NCBI RefSeq assembly: GCF_027158205.1 | Contig: NZ_JAPVLU010000013.1 | Location: 1 to 64,000 of the forward strand | DNA: 64,000 bases | Source of the DNA: Streptomyces sp. H39-S7 | GTDB lineage: Bacteria; Actinomycetota; Actinomycetes; Streptomycetales; Streptomycetaceae | Reading direction: 5' to 3' | In this document: in pieces, positions 9,207 through 20,551 of the stretch | Numbering within the stretch: the stretch's first letter is position 1 | Layout: every line of letters starts with the position of its first letter | Position numbers and translations under genes: made by a program | The notes under the pieces: generated by a model | What the model was told of the DNA's origin: nothing | What the model saw: only the letters and a program-made list of their open reading frames with translations | Database searches by the model: none

Positions 9207-9233
9207 CTGGCACTCAGCACTGCCGAGTGCCAG
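9207..9233. promoter_or_regulatory. CIRCE operator 2 (HrcA binding)
   Basis: CTGGCACTC, nine bases, then GAGTGCCAG, a perfect 9-bp inverted repeat at the expected transcription start. It lies 46 bp downstream of operator 1, so it would also form a hairpin at the 5' end of the mRNA. Confidence 0.92.
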
Positions 9234-9334
9234 CACAACAGCGACGGGCAGGTCCGGCACCCGCGACGACGGGCCTACCAGGTCGCCACCCAGACAGACA
9301 CTCCCGTTAGCCCTTTGAAGGGGGAGGTCGGAAC

Positions 9335-9643
9335 GTGACGACCGCCAGCAGCAAGGTTGCCATCAAGCCGCTCGAGGACCGCATCGTGGTCCAGGCGCTC
9401 GAGGCTGAGCAGACCACGGCCTCCGGCCTGGTCATCCCGGACACCGCCAAGGAGAAGCCCCAGGAGGGCGTCGTCCTGGCCGTGGGCCCGGGCCGCTTCG
9501 AGGACGGTAACCGTCTTCCGCTCGACGTTTCCGTCGGCGACGTCGTGCTGTACAGCAAGTACGGCGGCACCGAGGTGAAGTACAACGGCGAGGAGTACCT
9601 CGTCCTCTCGGCCCGCGACGTTCTCGCGGTCATCGAGAAGTAG
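9335..9643 (+). CDS. groES: Co-chaperonin GroES
   Basis: 102-aa lid of the GroEL chaperonin. The mobile-loop sequence [20 protein letters not shown] is clear, as is the KPLEDRIVV start and the C-terminal strand VLAVIEK. GTG 9335 follows GGGGAGG at 9321-9327. groEL1 begins 109 bp later, so the two form the classical HrcA-controlled operon. Confidence 0.97.
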   Translation: MTTASSKVAIKPLEDRIVVQALEAEQTTASGLVIPDTAKEKPQEGVVLAVGPGRFEDGNRLPLDVSVGDVVLYSKYGGTEVKYNGEEYLVLSARDVLAVIEK

Positions 9644-9746
9644 GTCTGCTTCACCACTAGCAGCAGCCGTGACCTTCCCCCGGGTGATCCGTGTCTACTG
9701 ACCCGGCGCCCGGGGTTTGGTCTTTGACGAGGAAAAGACGAGGTAG

Positions 9747-11378
<1,632 letters not shown>

Positions 11379-11400
11379 CGTTGTAGCGCTCTGTCGCGCG

Positions 11401-11440
11401 AAGGCCCCTGCTCCCGCCGCCCGGCGGGAGCAGGGGCCTT
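11401..11440. terminator. Terminator after groEL1
   Basis: Perfect 18-bp stem (11401-11418 with 11423-11440) and a GCCC loop, located between the convergent groEL1 and SnoaL-like genes. It probably stops transcription in both directions, although no long T run follows. Confidence 0.88.
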
Positions 11441-11455
11441 TCGCTGTGCCGCCGG

Positions 11456-12157
11456 CTAGTGCGGCATCTCGATCACGCCGAGCTTGGTCAGCAGGCCGAG
11501 CATGTCGTGGTTCCACCAGGATTCCATGATCATCCCGTCCTGGAACCGGAAGACCGTCTGGCCTGTCATCTCGGCCGACCGGTTGGTGGGCGGCATGCCC
11601 CGGAACTCGCCGACGTGGGTGGCGGCCCAGGTCCACCGGGTCGATACACAGTCCCCTTCGGCGAGCTGGTCGTCGACCGTGAACCGGAAGTCGAACCCCG
11701 CCCGGTATCCGGCGACCTCCTCGCGCAGCGCGGCGGTCCCCATGGTGTCCGTCTCGTTGTTGGGGTCGTGATCGTGGTAGCCGGCCGCGAAGATCTCCTC
11801 GATGGCGTCCATATTGCCGTCATTGCAGATCTCTTCGAAGAACCGGAGGCAGGCCGCCTTGTTGAGCTGTTCGTCCCGGACCACGTCCAGGTCCGTGAAC
11901 GTAGGCATCCCGTCGCAGAGCGCCACCATCTCCTGGAAGATCCGCTCCGTCTCCGGAAGCCGGGAATTCTTCATTGCTTCTTCGTACGACGGGAATTCCA
12001 CGATCTCGACGTAGTGGGACGCGTCGGCGCGGTCCTTGCCGAGGACGCTGTGGCTCGCGGTCCGCTTGCCCTTGGTCTGTTCGACCCAGCGGTCCATGAG
12101 CTGGTTCATGTCGTTGAACTGGTCGGTCTTGAAGTCGATGATCTGTGTGAACTGCAT
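11456..12157 (-). CDS. Two-domain protein: dimeric barrel plus SnoaL-like cyclase domain
   Basis: 233 aa. Residues 1-95 (MQFTQIIDFKTDQF..., HYVEIVEFPSYEEAM) look like an alpha-beta barrel of the ABM/NIPSNAP kind. Residues ~100-233 are a SnoaL-like ester-cyclase domain (FFEEICNDGNMDAIEEIFAAGYHDHDP, then TVFRFQDGMIMESWWNHD). The SnoaL fold is used by polyketide cyclases, but most members have no known substrate. ATG 12157 has GGGAGGT upstream. Codon use is less GC-rich than that of its neighbours. It is 77 bp downstream of the SDR gene on the same strand. Confidence 0.7.
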   Translation of the reverse strand: MQFTQIIDFKTDQFNDMNQLMDRWVEQTKGKRTASHSVLGKDRADASHYVEIVEFPSYEEAMKNSRLPETERIFQEMVALCDGMPTFTDLDVVRDEQLNKAACLRFFEEICNDGNMDAIEEIFAAGYHDHDPNNETDTMGTAALREEVAGYRAGFDFRFTVDDQLAEGDCVSTRWTWAATHVGEFRGMPPTNRSAEMTGQTVFRFQDGMIMESWWNHDMLGLLTKLGVIEMPH

Positions 12158-12234
12158 GGCGTACCTCCCGAGCCGGGTGGAATACGTCCATTTTAGTAAT
12201 AAATGAGCCTTTCGCAGATATCGCCGGGCAGCGG

Positions 12235-13008
12235 CTACTGCGGCCCGTACTTGCGGCCTGTCCTGGAGGAGACCCCGCCGAGCAGGCCGCGCGGCGCCAG
12301 CTTCACCAGGCCCATCAGCGTCTTGTACCTCGGGTCCGGCACGGACAGCGTCTTCCCGCGAGCCAGGTCCTTGAGCGCCGTCGCGACCAGCTTGTCCGCG
12401 TCCAGCCACATCCAGCCCGGGATGTTGTCCGTCCCCATCCCGGCACGCTCATGGAATTCAGTCCGCACGAAGCCGGGGCAGAGCGCCATCAGCCGTACGC
12501 CGGTCCCCGCCAGATCCTTCGACGCGCCCTGGGTGAACTGCACGACCCACGCCTTGCTCGCCCCGTACGTACCGCGCGGCACGAAGGCGGCGACCGACGC
12601 GACGTTCACCACGCCGCCACGTCCCCGCTCCCGCATGCCTTCCGCCGCCGCGCTCGTCAGCCGCAGCACCGCCTCGCAGTGCACCTTGAGCATGGTCAGC
12701 TCGTCGGCCATCGAGACCTCGAGGTAGCGCCCCTTGTTGCCGAACCCGGCGTTGTTGATGAGCAGATCCACCGCATCGGTCCGGTCCGCGAGCCGTGACT
12801 CGACGGCCGCGATCCCGTCGTCCCGCGACAGATCGGCGGAGAGCACCTCTGCCTCGATGCCGTGCCGATCGTGCAGTTCGGCCGCCTGCTTCCGCAGCCG
12901 CTCGGCGTCCCTGGCAACCAGCACCAGGTTGTGCCCGTCGGCCGCCAGCCGGCGCGCGAAGGCGGCGCCGATCCCTGCTGTCGCGCCGGTGATCAGTGAA
13001 GTCGTCAT
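12235..13008 (-). CDS. Short-chain dehydrogenase/reductase
   Basis: 257-aa classical SDR. The cofactor motif is TGATAGIG at residues ~7-14, NNAG follows the fourth strand, and the catalytic Tyr-Lys pair is in YGASK. The arginine after the first strand (VARD) suggests NADP(H). The substrate is unknown. It is in tandem with the SnoaL-like gene and 9 bp downstream of the first MOSC gene, so it may be part of one leftward transcript. Confidence 0.88.
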   Translation of the reverse strand: MTTSLITGATAGIGAAFARRLAADGHNLVLVARDAERLRKQAAELHDRHGIEAEVLSADLSRDDGIAAVESRLADRTDAVDLLINNAGFGNKGRYLEVSMADELTMLKVHCEAVLRLTSAAAEGMRERGRGGVVNVASVAAFVPRGTYGASKAWVVQFTQGASKDLAGTGVRLMALCPGFVRTEFHERAGMGTDNIPGWMWLDADKLVATALKDLARGKTLSVPDPRYKTLMGLVKLAPRGLLGGVSSRTGRKYGPQ

Positions 13009-13017
13009 CCCACGAAG

Positions 13018-13668
13018 TTAGCCGAGCCGCTTGCGGATCGATTCCGCGTACGCCCTGTTGATCACGTCGATCGCCACCATCGTCCGCGGCAGCAGCTCCG
13101 CCCGCGTCGTCAGCGCCCGGAACAGGAACTCGACGGTCACCTCGTGATCGGGCCGCGACAGCACGGTTATCCCGTCGCCGGCCCGCACCTCACCCGGCTC
13201 GACGACCCGCAGATAGGCGCCGGGCCTGGCGTCCTGGGTGAAGCGCCGCACCCAGCCCTTCTCGCCCAGCCACACGGCGAAGGTCCGGCACGGGATCCGC
13301 GGCGAGGTCACCTCCAGCACCACCTCACCGACCCGCCACCGCTCCCCGACCAGCGCGGAGTTGATGTCCACCCCGACCGTCGTGAAGTTCTCCCCGAACA
13401 CCCCGTTGCGGAGCTCGCGCCCGAGCGACCCCTCCCACCGGTCCAGGTCCTCCCGCGCGTACGCGTACACGGCCTGGTCGTCCCCGCCGTGAAAACGCCG
13501 GTCGGCGATGTCGTCCCCCGCGAGCCCACTCCCCGCCACCCCCTGCGGCCCTGGATCGGCCACCGCCACCGGCCCCTCGACCGGCCGCTTGTCGATCCCG
13601 GTCCGCCCGGGGTCCGAGTAGTCGACGGCCGTCGAGCGGCCGATGTTGAGTGACAGGAGTCGCGCCAT
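13018..13668 (-). CDS. MOSC domain protein (YiiM-like), copy 1
   Basis: 216 aa. The MOSC fold carries sulfur on a conserved Cys, here PRIPCRTF at about residue 125. Other family motifs are GIDKRPVEGPV, DRRFHGGDDQAVYAYAREDL and GVFGENFTT. YiiM-type proteins reduce N-hydroxylated compounds or handle molybdenum cofactor sulfur; the role here is unknown. It is a close paralogue of the next gene, which lies 9 bp away. Confidence 0.85.
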   Translation of the reverse strand: MARLLSLNIGRSTAVDYSDPGRTGIDKRPVEGPVAVADPGPQGVAGSGLAGDDIADRRFHGGDDQAVYAYAREDLDRWEGSLGRELRNGVFGENFTTVGVDINSALVGERWRVGEVVLEVTSPRIPCRTFAVWLGEKGWVRRFTQDARPGAYLRVVEPGEVRAGDGITVLSRPDHEVTVEFLFRALTTRAELLPRTMVAIDVINRAYAESIRKRLG

Positions 13669-13677
13669 GCACGCACC

Positions 13678-14343
13678 TTACGTTCGCGGTCGGCGCCCGG
13701 CGACCCTCCGGCGGATCCGCTCCAGATCCTCCGCGGGCAGCGCGCCGGCCACGACCAGCCGCGGCAGCAGTTCCGGCTCGGCGGTCAGCGCCCGGAACGC
13801 CACCGCGACCGTCACGTCGTGCTCCGGCCGCCCGACGATCTCCATCGCGTCCCCCGCGCGGATCTCACCCGCCGTGACCACCCGCAGATACGCCCCGGGC
13901 ACCGCGGCCGCGGTGAACCGCTTGAGCCAGCCCGGTCGGTCCAGCCACCCCTCGAACGTCACACACGGGATCCGCGGCGCCGACACCTCCAGCACCACCT
14001 CGCCCCCGACCCGCCACCGCTCCCCGATCAGCGCGCCGTTCACATCCAGGCCGACCGTCGTGAGGTTCTCCCCGAACACCCCGCTGGGAAGCTCCCGCCC
14101 GAGCTCTTCCTCCCACCCGTCGAGGTCCTCCCGCGCGTACGCGTACACGGCCTGGTCGTTCCCCCCGTGATGTTTCACGTCATACGCCCGGTCCCCCTCC
14201 AGCCCCACGGCCCCGCTCCCCTTGGCCCCCGGCGCCCCGACCCTCACCGGCCCGGCCACGGGCCGCTTGTCGATCCCGGTAGCGACGATCCCCTTCCACG
14301 GATTGGCCCGCGGAACACCGACGTTGACCGATAGCAGCATCAT
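13678..14343 (-). CDS. MOSC domain protein (YiiM-like), copy 2
   Basis: 221 aa, alignable along its full length with copy 1: GIDKRPVAGPVRV, HHGGNDQAVYAYAREDL, GVFGENLTTVGLDVNGALIGERWRVG and the Cys motif PRIPCVTF. Start at one of two adjacent ATGs (14343 or 14340). Upstream in-frame sequence to 14883 is antisense to the aminotransferase gene and is not used. The pair looks like a tandem duplication that has since diverged. Confidence 0.85.
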   Translation of the reverse strand: MMLLSVNVGVPRANPWKGIVATGIDKRPVAGPVRVGAPGAKGSGAVGLEGDRAYDVKHHGGNDQAVYAYAREDLDGWEEELGRELPSGVFGENLTTVGLDVNGALIGERWRVGGEVVLEVSAPRIPCVTFEGWLDRPGWLKRFTAAAVPGAYLRVVTAGEIRAGDAMEIVGRPEHDVTVAVAFRALTAEPELLPRLVVAGALPAEDLERIRRRVAGRRPRT

Positions 14344-14408
14344 GCTCCGACTGTAGGCGGGGCCGCCTCCGGCGGGAATCGGGTTACGTCGCCCCCGGGC
14401 CGCCCCGC

Positions 14409-15518
14409 TCAAGCCGTCCGCAGGACAGCCAGCACGCGCTCCACGTCGGCCGACGTGTTGTACAGGTGGAAAGCGAACCGCAGGTTCCCCGCCCGCTCCG
14501 ACAGCACCACCCCCGCCTCCGCCAGGCCGGCCGCGGGCAACCCCGGCACGGACACGATCGCCGAACCGCCCTCCCCGATCGGCGAGTACCCCAGCGCCTC
14601 CACCCCACCCCGGAACGCCGTCGCCAGAGCCACGTCGTGGCGGTGGATCGCCTCCACCCCCACCTCCTCGATCAGCGTCAGCGAAGCGGCCGCCGCCACG
14701 AACCCGAGATACGCCGGCGACCCGTCGAACTGCCGGGCCGTCGCCGCCAGGCGGGTGATCGGGCCGTAGCACTCCGCCCAGGGGTCGTCGCCCGCGTACC
14801 AGCCGGCGAACGCGGGGGAAAGGCCGTCCTCCGAGCCGGGGCGGACGGTGAGGAAGGAGACGCCGTGCGCGCCGAGGAGCCATTTGAAGGAGCCGCAGAC
14901 GACGTAGTCGTCGTCGGACGCGCTGAGCGGCAGCCAGCCGGCCGCCTGGGTGGCGTCGACGAGCGTGCGCGCACCGTGCGCGGCCGCCGCGGCGCGGATC
15001 GCCGGGAGGTCGGCGACGCGGCCGTCGGCGGACTGGACGGCGCTGACGGCGACGAGCGCCGTACCCGGCCGCACCTCGGCCGCCAGGTTCGCCAGCGGGA
15101 CGGAGCGCAGCGCCAGGTCACCGCGGCCGGCGAACGGGTTCACCAGGGAGCTGAAGTCGCCGTCGGCGACGAGCACGTCGGAGCCCGCCGGCAGCCGCGC
15201 GGCGATCTTGCCGACGCTCGCGGAGACGGTCGAGCCGATGGCGACCCGTTCGACGGGGGTGGACAGCAGCCGGGCGAAGGACGCGCGGGCGGCGCCGACG
15301 GCGGCCTCGTACCGGTCGAGGGGCGGCCGCCCGGCGGCGCAGTCGTCGACGGCGAGGTGCAGCGCTTCGGCCGTCCGGGCGGGCGGCAGCCCCATGGTGG
15401 CGGTGTTGAGGTACGTCGTGCCCGGCGCGATCGCTGCGAACGCGCCGTCACCCAACCCGGCCGCCCCGACTCCGCCATCCGTGCCGTCCGTGGCGCCCGT
15501 GCTCAGCAAAGGGTTCAT
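14409..15518 (-). CDS. Class V aminotransferase-fold enzyme
   Basis: 369-aa PLP enzyme of the cysteine desulfurase/kynureninase superfamily. The PLP aspartate region is LVDATQAAGWLP and the PLP lysine is in CGSFKWLLGAHG. The N-terminus has TYLNTATMGLPP, as in isopenicillin-N-epimerase-like members. The substrate is unknown. It is divergent from a LysR gene with an 83-bp gap, so it is the likely target of that regulator. The two MOSC genes lie just downstream; a sulfur-related link is possible but unproven. Confidence 0.8.
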   Translation of the reverse strand: MNPLLSTGATDGTDGGVGAAGLGDGAFAAIAPGTTYLNTATMGLPPARTAEALHLAVDDCAAGRPPLDRYEAAVGAARASFARLLSTPVERVAIGSTVSASVGKIAARLPAGSDVLVADGDFSSLVNPFAGRGDLALRSVPLANLAAEVRPGTALVAVSAVQSADGRVADLPAIRAAAAAHGARTLVDATQAAGWLPLSASDDDYVVCGSFKWLLGAHGVSFLTVRPGSEDGLSPAFAGWYAGDDPWAECYGPITRLAATARQFDGSPAYLGFVAAAASLTLIEEVGVEAIHRHDVALATAFRGGVEALGYSPIGEGGSAIVSVPGLPAAGLAEAGVVLSERAGNLRFAFHLYNTSADVERVLAVLRTA

Positions 15519-15564
15519 ACCTTCGAGCCTGCCGCTCCCCGCTCTCAAAGTCCATTGCCAGTTA

Positions 15565-15601
15565 CTTAGACGTATACCCAAGCATCGCTTATGGTTGGAG
15601 C
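15565..15601 (+). promoter_or_regulatory. Promoter/operator region between aminotransferase and lysR
   Basis: TTAGAC (15566-15571), an 18-bp spacer and TATGGT (15590-15595) point rightward. The +1 would fall on the A of the lysR ATG (leaderless mRNA; there is no good ribosome site). The near-dyad CTTAG-N8-CCAAG (15565-15582) overlaps the -35 and is a candidate LysR-type binding site controlling both directions. Confidence 0.45.
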
Positions 15602-16507
15602 ATGATCGAGGCACGTCATCTCAGGGTGCTCCGCGCCGTGGCCAGGACCGGTTCGTTCTCCGCCGCCGCCCGGGAGCTGGGCTGCACCCAGCCCGCCGTC
15701 AGCCAGCAGATGAAGGCACTGGAACTGTCCGCGGGGACGACCCTGCTGATCAGGACCGGTCGGGAGATGCGGCTGACGGAGGCCGGCGAGGCGCTGGTCC
15801 GGCACGCGGCCGGGATCCTGGCGGGCCTGACGGCCGCCGAGGAGGAGGTCGCGGCCATCGCGGGGCTGCGCGCCGGACGGGTGCGGCTGTCGTCGTTCCC
15901 CTCGGGCAGCTCGACGCTGGTGCCGACCGCTGTCGCGGGGATGCGCGCCGCGCACCCCGGCACCAAGATCTCGCTGGTCGAGGCGGAGCCGCCGAAGTCC
16001 GTGGAGATGCTCCGGGCGGGGGACTGCGACATCACGCTGGCGTTCCGGTACGTGGATCTGCCGACTCCCGCGGAGGAGCAGTGGGACGACCTCGTCGTCC
16101 GGCCGCTGCTGACCGACCGGCTGGTCGGACTGGTGCCCGCGGGGCACCGGCTCGCGGCGGGGGACCGGCCGGTGCGGATCGAGGAGCTGGCGGAGGAGGA
16201 GTGGATCGCGGGGTGCCCGCGCTGCCGCCGCCATCTGGTGGAGGTCTGCGAGCGCGCGGGCTTCACCCCGCGCATCGACTTCGCGACGGACGACTATCCG
16301 GCGGTGGTGGGCCTGGTCGCGGCCGGGCTCGGCGTGGCGGTGCTGCCCGAGCTGGCGCTGGAGGCGGTGCGGCCCAAGGGGGTCGCGGTGCTGGAGGTGC
16401 TCCCGGCCGTGCAGCGTGAGGTGGTGGCCCTCACGCTGCCCGACCTGGCTCAGGTGCCGGCCGTGGACATGATGCTCGGCCGACTGGCTCGGGCAGGCCT
16501 GCGCTAG
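15602..16507 (+). CDS. LysR-family transcriptional regulator
   Basis: 301 aa. The winged HTH at residues 1-60 has SFSAAARELGCTQPAVSQQMKALE, followed by the linker helix and a periplasmic-binding-type effector domain from ~residue 90. The effector domain contains WIAGCPRCRRH, with two cysteines that might sense redox or metal (inference). Its gene is divergent from the class V aminotransferase gene, the usual arrangement for a regulator and its target. Confidence 0.9.
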   Translation: MIEARHLRVLRAVARTGSFSAAARELGCTQPAVSQQMKALELSAGTTLLIRTGREMRLTEAGEALVRHAAGILAGLTAAEEEVAAIAGLRAGRVRLSSFPSGSSTLVPTAVAGMRAAHPGTKISLVEAEPPKSVEMLRAGDCDITLAFRYVDLPTPAEEQWDDLVVRPLLTDRLVGLVPAGHRLAAGDRPVRIEELAEEEWIAGCPRCRRHLVEVCERAGFTPRIDFATDDYPAVVGLVAAGLGVAVLPELALEAVRPKGVAVLEVLPAVQREVVALTLPDLAQVPAVDMMLGRLARAGLR

Positions 16508-16556
16508 GACCTGTCGTCATGGGGGTGCCGTGGAGGGAACCCGAAGAAACGATTCT

Positions 16557-16865
16557 TCAGTTCGTCGGCTGCATGGTGAGCAGCCGGTGCCGCGAGCGGC
16601 CCATCATCTCTTCGCGCTCGTCCTCCGTGAGGCCGCCCCACACCCCGTAGGGCTCTCGGACGGCCAGTGCGTGCGTCGCGCACTCCGCACGCACCGGGCA
16701 CCGCATGCAGACCTCCTTCGCGGAGGCCTCGCGGGCGCTTCTGGCGGCGCCGCGCTCGCCTTCTGGGTGGAAGAACAGGGAGCTGTCGACGCCGCGGCAA
16801 GCCGCGACGAGCTGCCAGTCCCATAGATCGGCGTTCGGGCCCGGAAGGCGGGAGAAGTCTGCCAT
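16557..16865 (-). CDS. whiD: WhiB-like iron-sulfur regulator WhiD
   Basis: 102-aa Wbl protein. Four cysteines bind a [4Fe-4S] cluster (AACRG, then C-x2-C-x5-C in CMRCPVRAEC), followed by the turn motif GVWGG and a basic C-terminus. It starts MADFSRLPGPNADLWDWQ. The identity as WhiD, needed for late sporulation, rests on sequence and on being next to bldM, as I recall for S. coelicolor. In M. tuberculosis the positional equivalent is whiB3. The promoter region holds a strong inverted repeat about 100 bp upstream. Confidence 0.88.
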   Translation of the reverse strand: MADFSRLPGPNADLWDWQLVAACRGVDSSLFFHPEGERGAARSAREASAKEVCMRCPVRAECATHALAVREPYGVWGGLTEDEREEMMGRSRHRLLTMQPTN

Positions 16866-16966
16866 TGCTCATCCCCTCGAAGGGTGTGTTGGGGAGCCAG
16901 GGTCCTGCCCGGTCGATCCCCGGACCGTCCGCGCACTGCCAAGCGGGCCCCAGGTGCTCTCGACCG

Positions 16967-16991
16967 TACATCTACTGTCTAAGTAGATGTA
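16967..16991. promoter_or_regulatory. Perfect 10-bp inverted repeat upstream of whiD
   Basis: TACATCTACT, GTCTA, AGTAGATGTA: two perfect 10-bp arms with a 5-bp spacer in the 498-bp whiD-bldM gap, 102 bp from the whiD start. No T run follows, so it is more likely an operator than a terminator. The binding protein is unknown. Nothing else in the gap except the bldM promoter is recognisable. Confidence 0.55.
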
Positions 16992-17213
16992 AATATGACT
17001 CATCACAAATTTAGCCGCGAACACCGCGCATTGCGCCAAAGAGCATCCGAATAGTTCAAACTCAGACATAGGACCCGTTCGGCGGGATGCATGTCCGGCA
17101 CATGGGCGCGCGAAGTGCTTCCGCGGCCGCTCGGAGTGCGCCCCGTGGACCCGCTCTGCGGCTGATCCGTATTCGGTCCCTCACGTAGAGTGCTGGCTAC
17201 TGCAGCCAAACTC

Positions 17214-17241
17214 CGTAACTCTTTCGAGTGAGGGTCGTTGA
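17214..17241 (+). promoter_or_regulatory. BldN-type sigma promoter of bldM
   Basis: CGTAAC (17214-17219), a 16-bp spacer and CGTTGA (17236-17241). This is the sequence I recall for the BldN-dependent bldMp1 promoter of S. coelicolor. It places bldM under the developmental ECF sigma factor BldN, with a leader of roughly 115 nt. Confidence 0.85.
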
Positions 17242-17363
17242 GAGTACGGAAGTGGTTGGCGGACGAACGATTCGGGCACATGCCCGACGCCGTCAGCCCC
17301 AACGGTGAAGTTTCGTACAGCCTGGAGGCTCAACGTGACGCGGTTCAGCTGCGGAGGGCGGGC

Positions 17364-17975
17364 ATGACTTCCGTCCTCGTCTGTGACGACTCCCCGCTCG
17401 CCCGAGAGGCCCTGCGCCGCGCGGTCGCGACCGTGCCCGGCGTCGAGCGTGTAACGACCGCGGCCAACGGCGAGGAAGTCCTCCGCCGCTGGGGCGCCGA
17501 CCGCTCGGACCTCATTCTCATGGACGTCCGGATGCCCGGCCTCGGCGGTGTCGAGACCGTGCGCCGGCTGCTCTCCGCGGACCCGGGCGCCCGCATCATC
17601 ATGCTCACCGTCGCCGAGGACCTGGACGGCGTGGCGCTCGCCGTCGCGGCCGGTGCCCGGGGGTACTTGCACAAGGACGCCTCGCGCGCCGAGCTGCGGG
17701 CCACCGTCACCCAGGCCCTCGCCGACCCGACCTGGCGGCTGGCCCCGCGCCGGCTGCGCTCCGCCGAGATGGGCGCCGCGCCGACCCTGACCGCGCGCGA
17801 GATCCAGGTGCTCGAAGGCATGAGCCATGGACGCTCCAACGCCGAGATCGGCCGCGAGCTCTTCCTCTCCGAGGACACCGTCAAGACGCACGCCCGGCGG
17901 CTGTTCAAGAAACTCGGCGCGTCCGACCGGGCCCACGCGGTGGCGCTCGGGTTCCGCTGGGGCCTGGTCCGATAG
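17364..17975 (+). CDS. bldM: Developmental response regulator BldM
   Basis: 203 aa, the length known for BldM. The receiver domain (1-120) has the acidic pocket DD at 8-9, Asp54 in LILMDVRMPG and the lysine in LHKDAS. A NarL/FixJ-type LuxR HTH is at the C-terminus (LTAREIQVLEGMSHGRSNAEIGREL). BldM controls aerial hyphae formation as a homodimer and later sporulation genes as a heterodimer with WhiI; phosphorylation is not thought to be needed. ATG 17364 fits the known N-terminus MTSVLVCDDSP; the longer frame upstream covers the promoter and is not used. Confidence 0.96.
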   Translation: MTSVLVCDDSPLAREALRRAVATVPGVERVTTAANGEEVLRRWGADRSDLILMDVRMPGLGGVETVRRLLSADPGARIIMLTVAEDLDGVALAVAAGARGYLHKDASRAELRATVTQALADPTWRLAPRRLRSAEMGAAPTLTAREIQVLEGMSHGRSNAEIGRELFLSEDTVKTHARRLFKKLGASDRAHAVALGFRWGLVR

Positions 17976-18203
17976 GACCGGGGACCCAGGGCCATGAGCG
18001 GTGGGCTTTCGGGTGGAGCCGCCCCGCTCGTACCGGTTTCCCGAGCGAGGACGCATGCTTGACGTATGGACTTCCTCGGGGATCGGCGGGCGGGGCAGCG
18101 GGGGGACGCCGTGAAGGCGGCCGACGCCCCCGCGCATAACGCTTCGGTGCACAAGGACTCACGCGATGCGGCAGAAAGTCCTGCGGCCAGGCACCATGGA
18201 CCG

Positions 18204-18833
18204 ATGCGAGACGAGGCCAACGGCGACAACGCAGCCTTCGGCGCCCTCGTCCGCAGTGCGGTCGATGGTGACGAGCAGGCGACCCATGATCTGCTGGCCC
18301 TCGTGCACCCGTTGGCCGAACGGTACTGCCGCGGCCGACTGTCCCGATTGCCCGGTGATGCTCGTCACTTCGTGGACGACCTCACGCAGGAGGTCTGCCT
18401 CGCCGTGCTGTGCGCGCTGCCGCGCTATCGCGACCAGGGGCGGCCGTTCGAGGCGTTCGTCTTCGCCATCGCCGCCCACAAGGTCGCGGATCTGCAGCGG
18501 GCCGCCATGCGCGGGCCGGGCAGTACCGCCGTGCCCTCCGACGAGATGCCGGAGAAGCCGGACGACTCGCTCGGCCCCGAGGAGCGCGCGCTGCTCAGCA
18601 GCGACGCGGCCTGGGCCAAGAAGCTGCTCGCCAACCTCCCGGAGCACCAGCGGGAACTGGTGCTGCTCCGGGTCGCGGTCGGCCTCAGCGCCGAGGAGAC
18701 CGGGCAGGTTCTGGGGATGTCGCCCGGGGCCGTCCGGGTTGCCCAGCACCGCGCCCTCAGCAGGCTGCGCGCCATCGCGGAGGAGTCCGCGGAGGCCTCG
18801 ACCGGCGGCGATCCCCGGGGTCTCAGCGCGTAG
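18204..18833 (+). CDS. shbA: RNA polymerase sigma factor (ShbA/SigD type)
   Basis: 209-aa group 4-like sigma factor. Region 2 has [23 protein letters not shown] and [18 protein letters not shown]. Region 4 has [41 protein letters not shown]. Its position between bldM and guaB matches the S. griseus/S. coelicolor gene reported to drive the principal sigma factor gene hrdB (ShbA), and SigD in M. tuberculosis. The symbol is from position and similarity. ATG 18204 puts the start ~20 residues before region 2; an upstream ATG at 18066 is in frame. Confidence 0.85.
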   Translation: MRDEANGDNAAFGALVRSAVDGDEQATHDLLALVHPLAERYCRGRLSRLPGDARHFVDDLTQEVCLAVLCALPRYRDQGRPFEAFVFAIAAHKVADLQRAAMRGPGSTAVPSDEMPEKPDDSLGPEERALLSSDAAWAKKLLANLPEHQRELVLLRVAVGLSAEETGQVLGMSPGAVRVAQHRALSRLRAIAEESAEASTGGDPRGLSA

Positions 18834-20447
<1,614 letters not shown>

Positions 20448-20551
20448 CCGACGGCCGGAACGTCAGTGGAGCCCGCGGACCGATGGTCTGCGGGCTTCCG
20501 CCTGCCCGCTCGGGGATACTGGGCGGGTAGACCAGCGAAGAAGGGCCAACA

